Positions 16,970-25,472 of a stretch of DNA of 34,634 nucleotides are shown piece after piece; positions within the stretch are counted from its first letter, which is position 1, and every line of letters starts with the position of its first letter. A model generated the notes under the pieces. It was not told where the DNA came from and did not search any database. It saw only the letters and a list, made by a program, of their open reading frames with translations. This DNA is from Caldithrix sp. (GTDB taxonomy: Bacteria; Calditrichota; Calditrichia; Calditrichales; Calditrichaceae), in the NCBI GenBank assembly GCA_020720405.1, contig DYOS01000025.1:1-34634 (forward strand), read 5' to 3'. The position numbers and the translations under genes were made by a program.

Positions 16970-17695
16970 TTACAATAATCGTTGATAAACCTGATATAAA
17001 TGCCAGATATTGTCCACGTAATTTATCGTTTCATTGTAACCATTAAAATAACCATGTGGCGGCACACCGGAGGGCCATACTTCGAGGTGGAGCTGCCAGT
17101 CACTTTTTTTCAGAGTTGCCAGGTAAGGTTTAACCTGCTCCCAGTGATTGGCAGAACGGTTATAATGCCGGCTGATATCCTGGGCATCAAAAACACGGCC
17201 GATACCGGAATTATAACTGGCCAGGGCCAGCTTGATCCGGTTATCATAATCGGCAGCCGGAAACATACGGTATTGCTTCTTCAGATGATAAATTCCGGCT
17301 GTTATGTTTTCTCTGGGGTTCATAAAAATATAATCTATAGCCAGCTCGCGGCTCAGTTCCTGGGCCGTGCCGGGCATGATCTGCATCAGTCCTTTGGCGC
17401 CGACCCGGCTTTGGGCATCACTGCGGAAACCGGATTCCTGCACAATCTGAGCGGCAATCAGACGCCAGTCAAATCCATAATGCTTGGCATATTTTTTAAT
17501 CACCGGTTTATGGCGTTCCAGGGCCTGGCCAATACGGCTGTCATATAATTCCGCCTGCCTCAGCACAACGGCCGAGTCGGCCAGCCGGACGGATGAATCT
17601 GCCGCAGCGTTTTGGCGAACCGCCTGGGCAGTCGGTTCCGGACGGCAGGAAAACCACAATAAATTCAGCAGAAATATGAGAAAAAGTCTGGTCAT
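16970..17695 (-). CDS. Lytic transglycosylase lipoprotein, SLT domain
   Basis: This 241-residue protein has a lipoprotein signal: a hydrophobic stretch ending LWFSC, with the lipidated Cys at 17. After a low-complexity linker, the SLT/lysozyme-like domain covers about 65-200. It has catalytic Glu87 in VQESGF, then GAKGLMQIMPGTA and LASYNSGIGRV, all standard for the MltC/MltF-type C-terminal domain. It cleaves peptidoglycan glycan strands to 1,6-anhydro products. It lacks the N-terminal solute-binding domain of full MltF. Its ATG overlaps the stop of the DUF350 gene (TGATG), so the two are coupled. Confidence 0.92.
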   Translation of the reverse strand: MTRLFLIFLLNLLWFSCRPEPTAQAVRQNAAADSSVRLADSAVVLRQAELYDSRIGQALERHKPVIKKYAKHYGFDWRLIAAQIVQESGFRSDAQSRVGAKGLMQIMPGTAQELSRELAIDYIFMNPRENITAGIYHLKKQYRMFPAADYDNRIKLALASYNSGIGRVFDAQDISRHYNRSANHWEQVKPYLATLKKSDWQLHLEVWPSGVPPHGYFNGYNETINYVDNIWHLYQVYQRLL

Positions 17696-17931
17696 CAGTT
17701 CAGACTCATCCCAATAATCAGACCCACAATCAGACCAATCATAATAAAAATTCCACTGACCACCACACCAACGGCAAGGTTTCCCTTTTCTAATTCGTTG
17801 GGAATATCGAAGTTTGTGGTTTTATTGATCAGCTGATAGGTGCCGATGGAGGAAATAATGCCCACCAAAACACCTAAGATTGCATAAATAAAATTGCGCA
17901 TCATAACAAAATTAAGCCAATCATTGTCCAT
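17695..17931 (-). CDS. Small DUF350-like membrane protein
   Basis: The 78-residue protein has two predicted membrane helices (about 12-31 and 53-75) around a loop reading FDIPNELEKGNLAVGVV. This resembles the DUF350 core, in which 'E...GN.AVGIV.AG' precedes the second helix. The molecular function of that family is not established. A strong AAGGAGG lies upstream of the ATG, inside the end of the preceding gene, which it overlaps by 11 bases. It sits in a coupled trio with a four-helix membrane protein and a lytic transglycosylase, suggesting an envelope role. Confidence 0.75.
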   Translation of the reverse strand: MDNDWLNFVMMRNFIYAILGVLVGIISSIGTYQLINKTTNFDIPNELEKGNLAVGVVVSGIFIMIGLIVGLIIGMSLN

Positions 17932-18346
17932 GCCCTGCCCCCTCCTTATTAAAATTAAAACCGGTGCTTTTTATTAAATACTCAATACTAAAATAGCCTG
18001 AAAAAAACAAAACCAGAAACAAAACCTGCTGACCACGGAGCAGAGCCACCGTACCGGCACTAATCACCATAATCACCAAAACCACGGCCACCCTGATCTG
18101 CTCATCAGGGGTGGCAAAATACCAGTAGAGCAGGGCTGCTACCAAACTAAGCCCAACCAGCCACCAGACCGGAATGGTAAAAACCAGTCGGCTAAACAGA
18201 ACCAGAATTAAAAACGACAGCAGCCATAAACGCAGTGAACTCCGCTTTGACTCCGGAAAGGCCAGGGTCAGCCCGGTACTGAACAGAATCAGCAGAACAG
18301 ATTTGGTCAAACCAAAAATCAGCGGAAACAGTTGAGTAATATTCAT
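17921..18346 (-). CDS. Hypothetical inner-membrane protein with about four helices
   Basis: The 141-residue protein is mostly hydrophobic, with predicted helices at about 10-30, 38-57, 60-77 and 84-120 (possibly two close spans), and a short polar C-terminal tail. I do not recognise a family. It is likely co-transcribed with the DUF350 and transglycosylase genes it precedes, given the 11-base overlap, and with the DUF2851 gene 33 bases upstream. Confidence 0.65.
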   Translation of the reverse strand: MNITQLFPLIFGLTKSVLLILFSTGLTLAFPESKRSSLRLWLLSFLILVLFSRLVFTIPVWWLVGLSLVAALLYWYFATPDEQIRVAVVLVIMVISAGTVALLRGQQVLFLVLFFSGYFSIEYLIKSTGFNFNKEGAGHGQ

Positions 18347-18379
18347 AGTGGTTAAACCTATGGCAATTTAAAATTCAAG

Positions 18380-19648
18380 TCAATTTTCAGACTCGTCCTC
18401 TGCGGAAAAACTGCCGGCCAGCGGACAAACCCGGCAGAATTGCTGCTGGCAGTACTCTTTAAATAAATGAATAATACCCTGCACCGGCAGTTTTTCATGG
18501 TCCAGTCCGGGTTGGTTCAGCCAATAAAGCACCGCATTATAGGAAGAATAAATTTTTTGACGCGAAAAATAGATAAAAGCCTGTTCCAGATAGGCTTCAA
18601 AGCCGGCTCCGGATTGGGGTAGAGCCAACGCTGCCTGAAGCGGCACAAAAACATTGACCATAAATTCCCGGAAGCGCTGTTTTCCCCACAAATATTGACC
18701 GGCTCCGGGCTTTATCCCTGAACCGGGGTGCAGCGGAGCGGCTGATTTAAGCCGGAAACAGCGGTACATTTCCCGGTTTAACCAATAAAAAGGCTTTCTC
18801 TCACGGAGCAGCAGACCAAGTTCATTCCAGATCTGAGAATTCTGAGTACTAAGCCAGGCAGCCAGTGCAGCCAGACGGGGCAGCGGATAATTCGCCGGCC
18901 GGCCGACATTCTGCCAGCCGCTGATTTTGTTTCCGGGTAAACCAAGCAGTTGACTCAGGTATTCTCCCCGCCCGTTATCATGCCCGGCGGGGGCGGACAA
19001 ACCAGACTGAAACAGAAATAATGACAAAAAATCATCAAACCCGGAACCGAATAAAGTGCGCATTCTCTGCACCTCCTCCCAGGGCAGACGGATGGCCAGT
19101 TCCCGGAACGGAGCCTGGTTACGGGCATAACCGCAAACTTTCAGCAGCCCCTGATATAAAGCATTCTCTACCGAGAGACGCTGCAGTTCATTCTGCCAGT
19201 AGCGGGTCAGCTGGCGAAAACGGAGCAGTGCCAAATGGTTTAAGCGGACTGTTAAATCAGCGGGAATTTCAGCGAGCGGGCAGTTCAGGATGCCGGCAGG
19301 AGCCAGTTCTGTTAAAACAAAAGACGGAATTTCGCGCTGTGATAATTCGTGCCGGACCCAGGGTCGGCCTGTGTGGGGCGAGGTAATCAGGTGCAGCAAA
19401 ACATTCTGGTAAGCCGGATCAAAATGATGACCATGACGGTACCAGTCCGCTGCTTCACGGTGCATTTCCACATCACCCTGATAAACCACACCGTTCCAGA
19501 GAAACCGGGCACTGCGGAAATCCGGCCCGGCCTGGCGGTTTAACCGACCCGGATCAAGTATCTGAAGCTGACCGGCCGGGCCGGACAGAATGCGCCGGGC
19601 GCGATAGGCAGCCAGCCAGGTTTGATAAAGCAATTCCTCTTGTGGCAT
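18380..19648 (-). CDS. DUF2851 family protein
   Basis: The 422-residue soluble protein matches the N-terminal pattern of DUF2851: LDPGRLNRQAGPDF (I read I before LDPG), then YQGDVEMHREAADWYRHGH, then DPAYQNVLLHLI. The remainder is helical, and the C-terminus carries a small cysteine cluster (YCQQQFCRVCPLA) at about 400-412, possibly metal-binding. DUF2851 is widespread in Bacteroidota and relatives and has no assigned function. The conserved acidic and His residues in the GDVEMH/WYRHGHH block suggest an enzyme, but that is speculation. It is transcribed away from the XRE regulator across a 60-base AT-rich gap. Confidence 0.85.
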   Translation of the reverse strand: MPQEELLYQTWLAAYRARRILSGPAGQLQILDPGRLNRQAGPDFRSARFLWNGVVYQGDVEMHREAADWYRHGHHFDPAYQNVLLHLITSPHTGRPWVRHELSQREIPSFVLTELAPAGILNCPLAEIPADLTVRLNHLALLRFRQLTRYWQNELQRLSVENALYQGLLKVCGYARNQAPFRELAIRLPWEEVQRMRTLFGSGFDDFLSLFLFQSGLSAPAGHDNGRGEYLSQLLGLPGNKISGWQNVGRPANYPLPRLAALAAWLSTQNSQIWNELGLLLRERKPFYWLNREMYRCFRLKSAAPLHPGSGIKPGAGQYLWGKQRFREFMVNVFVPLQAALALPQSGAGFEAYLEQAFIYFSRQKIYSSYNAVLYWLNQPGLDHEKLPVQGIIHLFKEYCQQQFCRVCPLAGSFSAEDESEN

Positions 19649-19674
19649 AAACCAACCCGCTGTATATTACTTTT

Positions 19675-19688
19675 ATTATAAATATAAT
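19675..19688. promoter_or_regulatory. Candidate paired -10 boxes in a divergent intergenic region
   Basis: ATTATA-AA-TATAAT forms a perfect 6+6 inverted repeat in the 60-base gap between the DUF2851 gene and the XRE regulator. Each half reads TATAAT in the direction of the gene it would serve. No good -35 box is visible on either side. The repeat could also be an operator for the XRE protein. Confidence 0.35.
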
Positions 19689-19708
19689 CTTTGTTATGGT
19701 GGTTTTCA

Positions 19709-20053
19709 ATGGATACAAAACAAATTGCCCGGCGCATCGAACTGATTCAAAAACAATCAAAGCTTAGCCAGGCCGATCTGGCTGCCCTGTTAGGCGTCAC
19801 CCAGCCGGCGATTCACCATTATCTGCAGGGCCGTATTCCACCGGCCGGGGTCCTGCTCCGGCTGGCGCAGCTACAGGGCACCAGCATCGAATGGATTCTG
19901 ACCGGTCTGGAAAGAGCTGCCGAAATGGTCAGCGAACCCGTTCAGGGTTATCAAAGCGGAGAAACGGACAGCCTGTGCCGCAAATTGAATAAACTGACTC
20001 CTGAGCAGCGCCAGACTTTGGAAAATTTTATCGATACCCTGTTTTCCGGCTAA
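19709..20053 (+). CDS. XRE-family helix-turn-helix regulator
   Basis: The 114-residue protein begins with a Cro/C1-type HTH at about 5-62 (LSQADLAALLGVTQPAIHHY as recognition unit). An acidic linker follows, then a short C-terminal helical segment (LTPEQRQTLENFIDTL) that may mediate dimerisation. The ATG at 19709 is preferred over the in-frame TTG at 19691 because GGTGG precedes it and the HTH then starts normally. It is a lone regulator, divergent from DUF2851 and convergent with the NlpC/P60 gene, whose 3' end it overlaps by 26 bases. The target is unknown; self-control through the adjacent inverted repeat is possible. Confidence 0.85.
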   Translation: MDTKQIARRIELIQKQSKLSQADLAALLGVTQPAIHHYLQGRIPPAGVLLRLAQLQGTSIEWILTGLERAAEMVSEPVQGYQSGETDSLCRKLNKLTPEQRQTLENFIDTLFSG

Positions 20054-20507
20054 GCGGCCGGCGGATCGTAATCAGATGCTGTTGAAAATAGGGGTCGGTC
20101 AGGTTGGCCATAACCACCCCCTGACTGGAGGAAGCATGGATAAATCGATTGTGACCAAGATATAACCCGACATGATCGGTAAATACACCGCGCTGATTGC
20201 TGAAAAACAGCAGGTCACCGGGCTGCTGCCAGGGCTGCCGGACAAACGATCCGGTCAAAACCAGTTGCCCGGTGGTTCTGGGCAGATCCATTTGCCAGAC
20301 TTCCCGGTAAATAGCCTGCACCAGACCCGAGCAATCTATACCGCGGCGGTCGGTCCCGCCCAGGCGGTACGGTGTACCAACCCAGCTCAACGCCGTATTT
20401 TCCAGAATTTGATCTGCTTCCTGATTTTGTGGAGCACGTTTTAAAGAAGCAGATTGACAGGAATAAAAAAGAAAAAACGATAACAAAAAGATCAGCGGCT
20501 TTACCAC
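20028..20507 (-). CDS. NlpC/P60 cell-wall peptidase lipoprotein
   Basis: The 159-residue protein has a short lipoprotein signal with lipobox LFYSC (Cys17) and an NlpC/P60 domain. The domain shows GTPYRLGG, catalytic Cys59 in GIDCSG, His112 in DHVGLY and His124 in FIHASS. It should cleave peptide bonds in peptidoglycan stems. The GTG at 20507 is the best start: AGGAA lies about seven bases upstream and the signal peptide is then clean, whereas the ATG at 20555 would add 16 polar residues in front of it. The start overlaps the polyprenyl synthetase stop (GTGGTAA). Confidence 0.9.
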   Translation of the reverse strand: MVKPLIFLLSFFLFYSCQSASLKRAPQNQEADQILENTALSWVGTPYRLGGTDRRGIDCSGLVQAIYREVWQMDLPRTTGQLVLTGSFVRQPWQQPGDLLFFSNQRGVFTDHVGLYLGHNRFIHASSSQGVVMANLTDPYFQQHLITIRRPLSRKTGYR

Positions 20508-21442
20508 TGCCGGTTCCTGATTTGTCCAACCAGCCGGATAAAATATTCTTGCCATTCACCCGGGGCAAAGTATGTTAGTTGCTGCTCAGCAGTCTGGAAA
20601 TAGGAATCGGCCAGCTGCTGCACTTCTTCGATAATGCCCTTTTGCTGCAGAAGCGACCGAAAGTCAACAAATGCCTCGGGTAAAACATAACCCGGACCAA
20701 GGTGCCTGGCCAGCCGCAGATTAAGAATGGTCTGTTTATGACGGGACCAGTCGCTGCCTATTTTCTTGCCCAGTGCCGCCTGATCGGCCAGAACATCAAG
20801 CAGATCATCCTGTATCTGGAAACCCAGACCCAAAGCCCGCCCGGTTTGCCTCAGCCGTTCCAGCTCTGCCTCTCCGGCTCCGGCGGCCAATCCACCCAGT
20901 TCACAGGCCAATTCCAGCAAAGCGGCAGTTTTACTGTAAATCATCTCCATATAGGTGTTCTCTTCCACCGTCTGCCCGCTCTCAAACATTTTATCCAGTG
21001 CCTGTCCCTCACAAATGATAAGCATGGTATTGGTCATGCGCCGGGCCATTTCACCCGTCCCGGGATAAGTCAACTCAAATAATTTTTGAAAGGCCAGCCC
21101 CATCAAACCATCCCCGGCCAGAATCGCCGTTCCCAAATCCCATTTGACATGAACCGTGGGCAAGCCGCGGCGCAGTTCATCATTGTCCATAATATCATCG
21201 TGAACCAGGGTGAAATTATGGAGTAGTTCAACGGCTGCGGCTGCAGGAATAACTGATTCCGGACGGGCGCCGCAGATACCGGCCGAAAGCAGGGTCAGCA
21301 AGGGCCGGATCCGTTTACCCTGCAGACGGATAACATAGTCGATCGGGTCATAAAAAAGCGTTACCGGCAGACGGCGCGGATAAGTCTGCATGGACTGCTC
21401 AACCTGATTCAGCAGGTGCCGGAAACGGGGCTGATCTAACAT
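20501..21442 (-). CDS. Polyprenyl diphosphate synthase, trans-type
   Basis: The 313-residue protein has the two aspartate-rich motifs of trans-isoprenyl synthases: DDIMD at 82-86, followed by NDELRRG, and DDLLD at 212-216 in GFQIQDD. It also has the substrate-binding GKRIRP. It adds isopentenyl diphosphate units to an allylic primer. Product length cannot be fixed from sequence; the spacing after the first motif is that of GGPP or longer-chain enzymes, so quinone tails or carrier lipid precursors are likely. The ATG at 21442 is preferred over 21505 because AGGAA sits five bases upstream and it lies seven bases past the EIIA stop. Confidence 0.92.
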   Translation of the reverse strand: MLDQPRFRHLLNQVEQSMQTYPRRLPVTLFYDPIDYVIRLQGKRIRPLLTLLSAGICGARPESVIPAAAAVELLHNFTLVHDDIMDNDELRRGLPTVHVKWDLGTAILAGDGLMGLAFQKLFELTYPGTGEMARRMTNTMLIICEGQALDKMFESGQTVEENTYMEMIYSKTAALLELACELGGLAAGAGEAELERLRQTGRALGLGFQIQDDLLDVLADQAALGKKIGSDWSRHKQTILNLRLARHLGPGYVLPEAFVDFRSLLQQKGIIEEVQQLADSYFQTAEQQLTYFAPGEWQEYFIRLVGQIRNRQW

Positions 21443-21449
21443 AGAATTC

Positions 21450-21908
21450 CTAATTTTTAAAATCGGAGCGGAAAATCCGGGTAATTTCTTCCGCCGAAGC
21501 GGCATTTAACAAACTTTGCCTGATCCGGGCTTCTTTGAGATTGCGGCTGATCGCGGCCAGGGCCTGAATATGCGGCCCCGAACGGTCGCGGGGCGAGAGT
21601 ACCAGAAAAATCAGGTTGGCCGGTTTTCCGTCCAGTGCATCGAACTCGATTCCCTCCGGGATAGTGCCAAAGGCGATGGTCAGTTTATCGACCCCGTCGG
21701 TTTTGGCATGGGGGATGGCCAGACCGCTTTCCAATCCCGTGCTGAGATAAGCTTCACGGTTCAGTACATCGCTGAGTGTCGTCTCGCGATCCTGAATTTC
21801 TCCGCCTAAAACCAATAAATCCAACAGCTCTTCAATTACCTGGAATTTCGTTTTTCGGGTTAAACCCGCTTTAATATGGGTTTCCGGAAGAAGTTGATAC
21901 AGATTCAT
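21450..21908 (-). CDS. PTS EIIA (Ntr/fructose-type) phosphotransfer protein
   Basis: The 152-residue single-domain protein matches EIIA-Fru/Ntr: LNREAYLSTGLESGLAIPHA with phospho-acceptor His67, then FDALDGKPANLIFLVLSP and HIQALAAISR. No EIIB, EIIC, EI or HPr is nearby, so a regulatory rather than sugar-transport role is likely, as for PtsN. The ATG at 21908 has GGAGG five bases upstream; the GTG two codons earlier lies within that Shine-Dalgarno. It leads an operon with polyprenyl synthase and NlpC/P60, read from a good promoter at 21930-21958. Confidence 0.92.
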   Translation of the reverse strand: MNLYQLLPETHIKAGLTRKTKFQVIEELLDLLVLGGEIQDRETTLSDVLNREAYLSTGLESGLAIPHAKTDGVDKLTIAFGTIPEGIEFDALDGKPANLIFLVLSPRDRSGPHIQALAAISRNLKEARIRQSLLNAASAEEITRIFRSDFKN

Positions 21909-21929
21909 ATACACCTCCCTATCTGCTAA

Positions 21930-21958
21930 AATTTAGGTGCCGTCCAATTTTATGTCAA
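21930..21958 (-). promoter_or_regulatory. Sigma-70-like promoter for the EIIA operon
   Basis: On the minus strand a perfect TTGACA (21953-21958) is followed after 17 bases by TAAATT (21930-21935; four of six matches to TATAAT). The start codon is about 20 bases further on. Position, spacing and the AT-rich setting support it. Confidence 0.55.
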
Positions 21959-22027
21959 CGGTAAGAATTCTTTGCTAAGCTTTTATGAATCGTCTAAATT
22001 CGCAAAAATTGGAAGGAGTAATTTTCG

Positions 22028-22501
22028 ATGCGGTTATCCAATATTCTGCTTAAAAATCATATCAGCCTGCCGCTGCCGGCCAAAGATCGCGATTCAGCCA
22101 TCAGGGAACTGCTGACGTTGCTGGAAAAAGACAAATTACTGGCCAATTTTGATGAAACCTTCCAGGCCATTCTCAACCGCGAAAAAATTATGACCACCGG
22201 CGTTGGCAACGGCATTGCCATTCCGCACTGCAAACACAGCTCCTGTCCTAATTTTGCCGTGGCCATGGGTGTCCACAACAAAGGAATCGATTTTAGCAGT
22301 ATCGACAAGAAAAACGTGAATATCATCTTTCTTTTGGTCGGGCCGGAAAACAATCCCGGTCTGCACATCAAACTGCTCAGCCGGATTTCCCGACTGATGA
22401 GCAGCGACGATCTGCGGGACCAGGTTCTCGAAATTCAGTCGGCGGAAGAACTGCTGGCTTTACTCAGGGATGAGGAAGACTACCTGTTTGATCTCGATTA
22501 G
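22028..22501 (+). CDS. Second PTS EIIA-Ntr-type protein, divergent from the first
   Basis: The 157-residue protein has the same fold signatures: ILNREKIMTTGVGNGIAIPH with His67 as phospho-acceptor, then VNIIFLLVGPENNPGLHIKLLSRISRL in the same place as its divergent neighbour. The two proteins are clearly related but far from identical. It ends in an acidic tail (DEEDYLFDLD). AAGGAG lies 10 bases before the ATG. No transport components are present, so it is probably a phosphorylation-state regulator. Confidence 0.92.
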   Translation: MRLSNILLKNHISLPLPAKDRDSAIRELLTLLEKDKLLANFDETFQAILNREKIMTTGVGNGIAIPHCKHSSCPNFAVAMGVHNKGIDFSSIDKKNVNIIFLLVGPENNPGLHIKLLSRISRLMSSDDLRDQVLEIQSAEELLALLRDEEDYLFDLD

Positions 22502-22506
22502 AGGCA

Positions 22507-22540
22507 CCGGGCTGATCAACCCGGCCGGTTAATTAACCGG
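22507..22540 (+). terminator. Tandem hairpins after the second EIIA gene, possible terminator
   Basis: CCGGG...CCCGG (22507-22524, eight-base loop) is followed directly by the perfect 16-base palindrome CCGGTTAATTAACCGG (22525-22540). A CCCTTTT run follows about 10 bases later, too far for a textbook rho-independent site. It could be a terminator, a transcript-stabilising structure, or a binding site for a dimeric regulator. No other structure is evident between here and the kinase start. Confidence 0.4.
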
Positions 22541-22648
22541 AGTTTGGTCCCTTTTAATCACGGATATTCACCCCATGTTCAACCCTGATCAGTTTTATAT
22601 TTAGCCCTCTATGTATTTTAATAATTACCCGCCAGCCGGATCTGATCT

Positions 22649-24124
22649 ATGCTGCCCCTGAAAGCCAACGATTTTATCGGTAATTACCGGATTATTGAAA
22701 AAATCGGCGAGGGCGGTATGGCCCTGATCTACAAAGCCCACCAGCCGGCCCTGAAACGTAATGTGGTCATCAAAAAGCTAAAAGACCCGAACCGGGAAAT
22801 TATCAACCGTTTCAAAAAAGAAGCCCTGATCAGCGCCTCCATGCACCAGGAAAATCTGGCCGCCATCTACGATTTTATTTATGCCCAGCGCTCCTATTTT
22901 CTGGTGATGGAGTATATCGACGGCGAAGACCTGCGCACCCTGACCGACTACCTGGCCCCGCTTTCCCCGATGCAGGCGGCCATCATTATCATGGATATCG
23001 CCCGCGGTCTGGAACATATTCATGCCCGGGGTATTATTCACCGCGATATCAAACCAAGCAATATTATCATCTCCCGGGATGGCGAGGTTAAGCTGATCGA
23101 TTTTGGCGTGGCCAAAGACAAGATATCAACCCGGCTGACCATGACCGGAATGATTGTCGGTACACCGGCTTATATGTCGCCCGAGCAGGCCAATGGCGAT
23201 AACCTGACCACGCAAAGCGATCTGTTTTCACTGGGCATTTTATTTTATGAATTGCTAACCGGGGTTAAACCGTTTTATGGTGTAAAAAACACCGATGTCC
23301 TGGCTCGTATTGTCCGGGCTGAATATATCCCGGCTGAGGTCATCAATCCGCAGATCCCGCGCCGGCTGCGTCATATTCTCAAAAAAACCCTGCAGCGTTC
23401 AACCGGCCGGCGCTACCAATCGGCTACCGAACTTATTTTCGATCTGGAACGGGCTGTGCCGCTGCGCTTCCGGGTGCGGAAAAAAGAACTGCTGACCCGG
23501 CTGATGAACCGGCTGGACAAAAACGGTCAGCCGCCGCCCGATTCCAGTGTTCATATCAGCGCCTTCAATAATGACCGGTACAAATACTGGAACTGGCTGA
23601 ATGTTCTGATTGTTGCCGGCGGCATTTATGCGGCTTTATTTTTAGGCCGCCAGTTTGCCACAACCCAAACCGGCTATGTCGGATTAAGGCAGGTTCTGCC
23701 CGGTTCGGAAATCCGCTCCGGCCGCCAGACCATCCGGGCCGCGCATAACCGGCTGATCACGGCCGGGCCTTTTTTACAGGGCAGCCGGGCGGTAACCATC
23801 ACCTATCCCGGTCAAAGTATGATTCACCTGGCCCAGGTTCAGGTTGCAGCCCGTGATACTGTTTTTATCAACGCACCGCCGCTGCTGCCCGGGAGGATGA
23901 GCCAGGTCAGGTTTGAAACAAAACCGGCCCAGGCTGAAATATGGCTGGATAAACAAAAGATTGGTTTAAGCCCGGTCGATGAATTTTACCTGCAGCCTGG
24001 TATGCACCGCCTGATGTTCCGGAAGAACGGTTTTCGTGATTTTGTCCTGCCCGAACTGGAAGTCGGTCAGCAGCCGGTCTCGATCCGGGCCGAGCTGGTG
24101 CCAAGCGAAACCAAAACCGACTAA
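22649..24124 (+). CDS. Membrane-anchored Ser/Thr protein kinase with PEGA domain
   Basis: This 491-residue Hanks-type kinase has all core motifs: GEGGMA at 20-25, Lys42 in VVIKKL, HRDIKPSN at 131-138 (catalytic Asp133), DFG at 151-153, and GTPAYMSPEQ at 171-180. A single membrane helix covers about 317-334, and a PEGA domain (about 425-485; ETKPAQAEIWLDKQKIG) lies outside the cytoplasm. PEGA domains are thought to bind surface or wall components, so this is a candidate envelope sensor. Upstream is a palindromic region; downstream, 64 bases away, is hisS. No cognate phosphatase is seen in the window. Confidence 0.93.
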   Translation: MLPLKANDFIGNYRIIEKIGEGGMALIYKAHQPALKRNVVIKKLKDPNREIINRFKKEALISASMHQENLAAIYDFIYAQRSYFLVMEYIDGEDLRTLTDYLAPLSPMQAAIIIMDIARGLEHIHARGIIHRDIKPSNIIISRDGEVKLIDFGVAKDKISTRLTMTGMIVGTPAYMSPEQANGDNLTTQSDLFSLGILFYELLTGVKPFYGVKNTDVLARIVRAEYIPAEVINPQIPRRLRHILKKTLQRSTGRRYQSATELIFDLERAVPLRFRVRKKELLTRLMNRLDKNGQPPPDSSVHISAFNNDRYKYWNWLNVLIVAGGIYAALFLGRQFATTQTGYVGLRQVLPGSEIRSGRQTIRAAHNRLITAGPFLQGSRAVTITYPGQSMIHLAQVQVAARDTVFINAPPLLPGRMSQVRFETKPAQAEIWLDKQKIGLSPVDEFYLQPGMHRLMFRKNGFRDFVLPELEVGQQPVSIRAELVPSETKTD

Positions 24125-24188
24125 CCATCATTCATCTGCTACCCGGTGTAGATCCGCCCGGCGGATGATAAATCAAAGGAAGATATTT

Positions 24189-25472
24189 TTGAAAGAATTA
24201 CAACGCATCAAGGGTACCCAGGATATTTTACCAGAGGAAAGCTATAAATGGCAGTTTGTTGAGGCCATAACCCGCCGGGTCATGCACCGCTATCACTACC
24301 TGGAAATGCGCACCCCGGTTTTTGAAATGACCGAGCTTTTCGCCCGCGGTATCGGCCAACTGACCGATATCGTATCCAAGGAAATGTACACTTTCGCCGA
24401 CCGCGGTAAAAAATCGCTGACCCTTAAGCCGGAAATGACCGCAGCCATCATGCGCGCCTTTATCGAGCATAAAATGTATGCCCGGCAGCCGGTCAGTAAA
24501 TTTTATTATATCGCCCCACTCTTCCGCCAGGAAAATCCACAGGCCGGACGGCAGCGCCAGTTTCATCAGTTTGGTGCCGAGCTGATCGGCAGTTCCGATG
24601 CCCGGGCCGATGCTGAAATTATTGATCTGGCCATGCAAATTTTTACTGAAATCGGTTTGAACCAGTTGCAGCTCCGGCTGAACTCGGTCGGCGACGCCGA
24701 CAGCCGGAAAGCTTACCGGGAAATTCTGAAAGACTATATCCGGCCCCGGCTGGATCAATACTGTCCCGATTGCCAGCGCCGTTTTGAGGACAACCCGATG
24801 CGCATCCTGGACTGCAAAGTGGAAACCTGCACCGGGCTGAACCAGGAGGCGCCAAAAATAACGTACCATCTGAACCAGGCCAGCCAGGCACATTACAGCC
24901 AGGTCAAAGATCAGCTGACCCGGCTCGGTATTCCTTTCACCGAAGACAGCAGCCTGGTGCGCGGTCTTGATTATTATACCCATACCGTATTTGAAGTAAC
25001 CAGCGGCGCGCTTGGCGCACAAAATGCCATCTGCGGCGGCGGACGATACGACTTGCTGGCTGAAGAACTTGGCGGGCAGCCGGCGCCGGCCGTCGGTTTT
25101 GCCGCCGGGATGGAACGAACGATTATGGTGGCCGAAGCACAGGGTTTGAGCCTCGGTCGGATACCGGCTGTGGATGTTTTCCTGGCTGCACTGGGTGAAC
25201 AGGCCCAGAACGAGGCCTTGATCTGGCTGAAGAAACTGCGGGCCACAGGTCTGCATGCCGAAACCGATTTCCAAAACCGCAGTGTTAAAGCCCAGATGCG
25301 TGAAGCCAACCGGCTCGAAGCGCGGTTTGTTATCCTGATGGGTGATAATGAATTAGAGCGCGGTGTTCTGACCATTAAAGATATGCAGCAATCCAGTCAG
25401 GAAGAGATTGCCGCCGCCGATGTGCCCGGCTACCTGCAGCAAAAAACAGGCAACGGAGACGATAGAGCATGA
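24189..25472 (+). CDS. hisS: Histidyl-tRNA synthetase
   Basis: This 427-residue class II synthetase charges tRNA-His. Visible motifs are KGTQDILPEES at the N-terminus, motif 1 around RTPVFE (41-46), motif 2 FRQENPQAGRQRQFHQFG (112-129), the His-specific RGLDYYTHTVFE (258-269), and motif 3 AVGFAAGMER (301-310), followed by an anticodon-binding domain. The Cys-rich insertion (YCPDC...DCKVETC) is common in this family. A TTG start at 24189 is chosen: AAGGAAG lies six bases upstream and the protein then begins MKELQRIKGT, as in homologues. The ATG at 24165 has a poor binding site. Its TGA overlaps the next ATG (ATGA). Confidence 0.95.
   Translation: MKELQRIKGTQDILPEESYKWQFVEAITRRVMHRYHYLEMRTPVFEMTELFARGIGQLTDIVSKEMYTFADRGKKSLTLKPEMTAAIMRAFIEHKMYARQPVSKFYYIAPLFRQENPQAGRQRQFHQFGAELIGSSDARADAEIIDLAMQIFTEIGLNQLQLRLNSVGDADSRKAYREILKDYIRPRLDQYCPDCQRRFEDNPMRILDCKVETCTGLNQEAPKITYHLNQASQAHYSQVKDQLTRLGIPFTEDSSLVRGLDYYTHTVFEVTSGALGAQNAICGGGRYDLLAEELGGQPAPAVGFAAGMERTIMVAEAQGLSLGRIPAVDVFLAALGEQAQNEALIWLKKLRATGLHAETDFQNRSVKAQMREANRLEARFVILMGDNELERGVLTIKDMQQSSQEEIAAADVPGYLQQKTGNGDDRA

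Noticed and set aside
24228-25274. 348-residue open frame antisense to hisS
   Set aside because: The opposite strand has every histidyl-tRNA synthetase motif. The antisense frame has no recognisable domain and no ribosome binding site.
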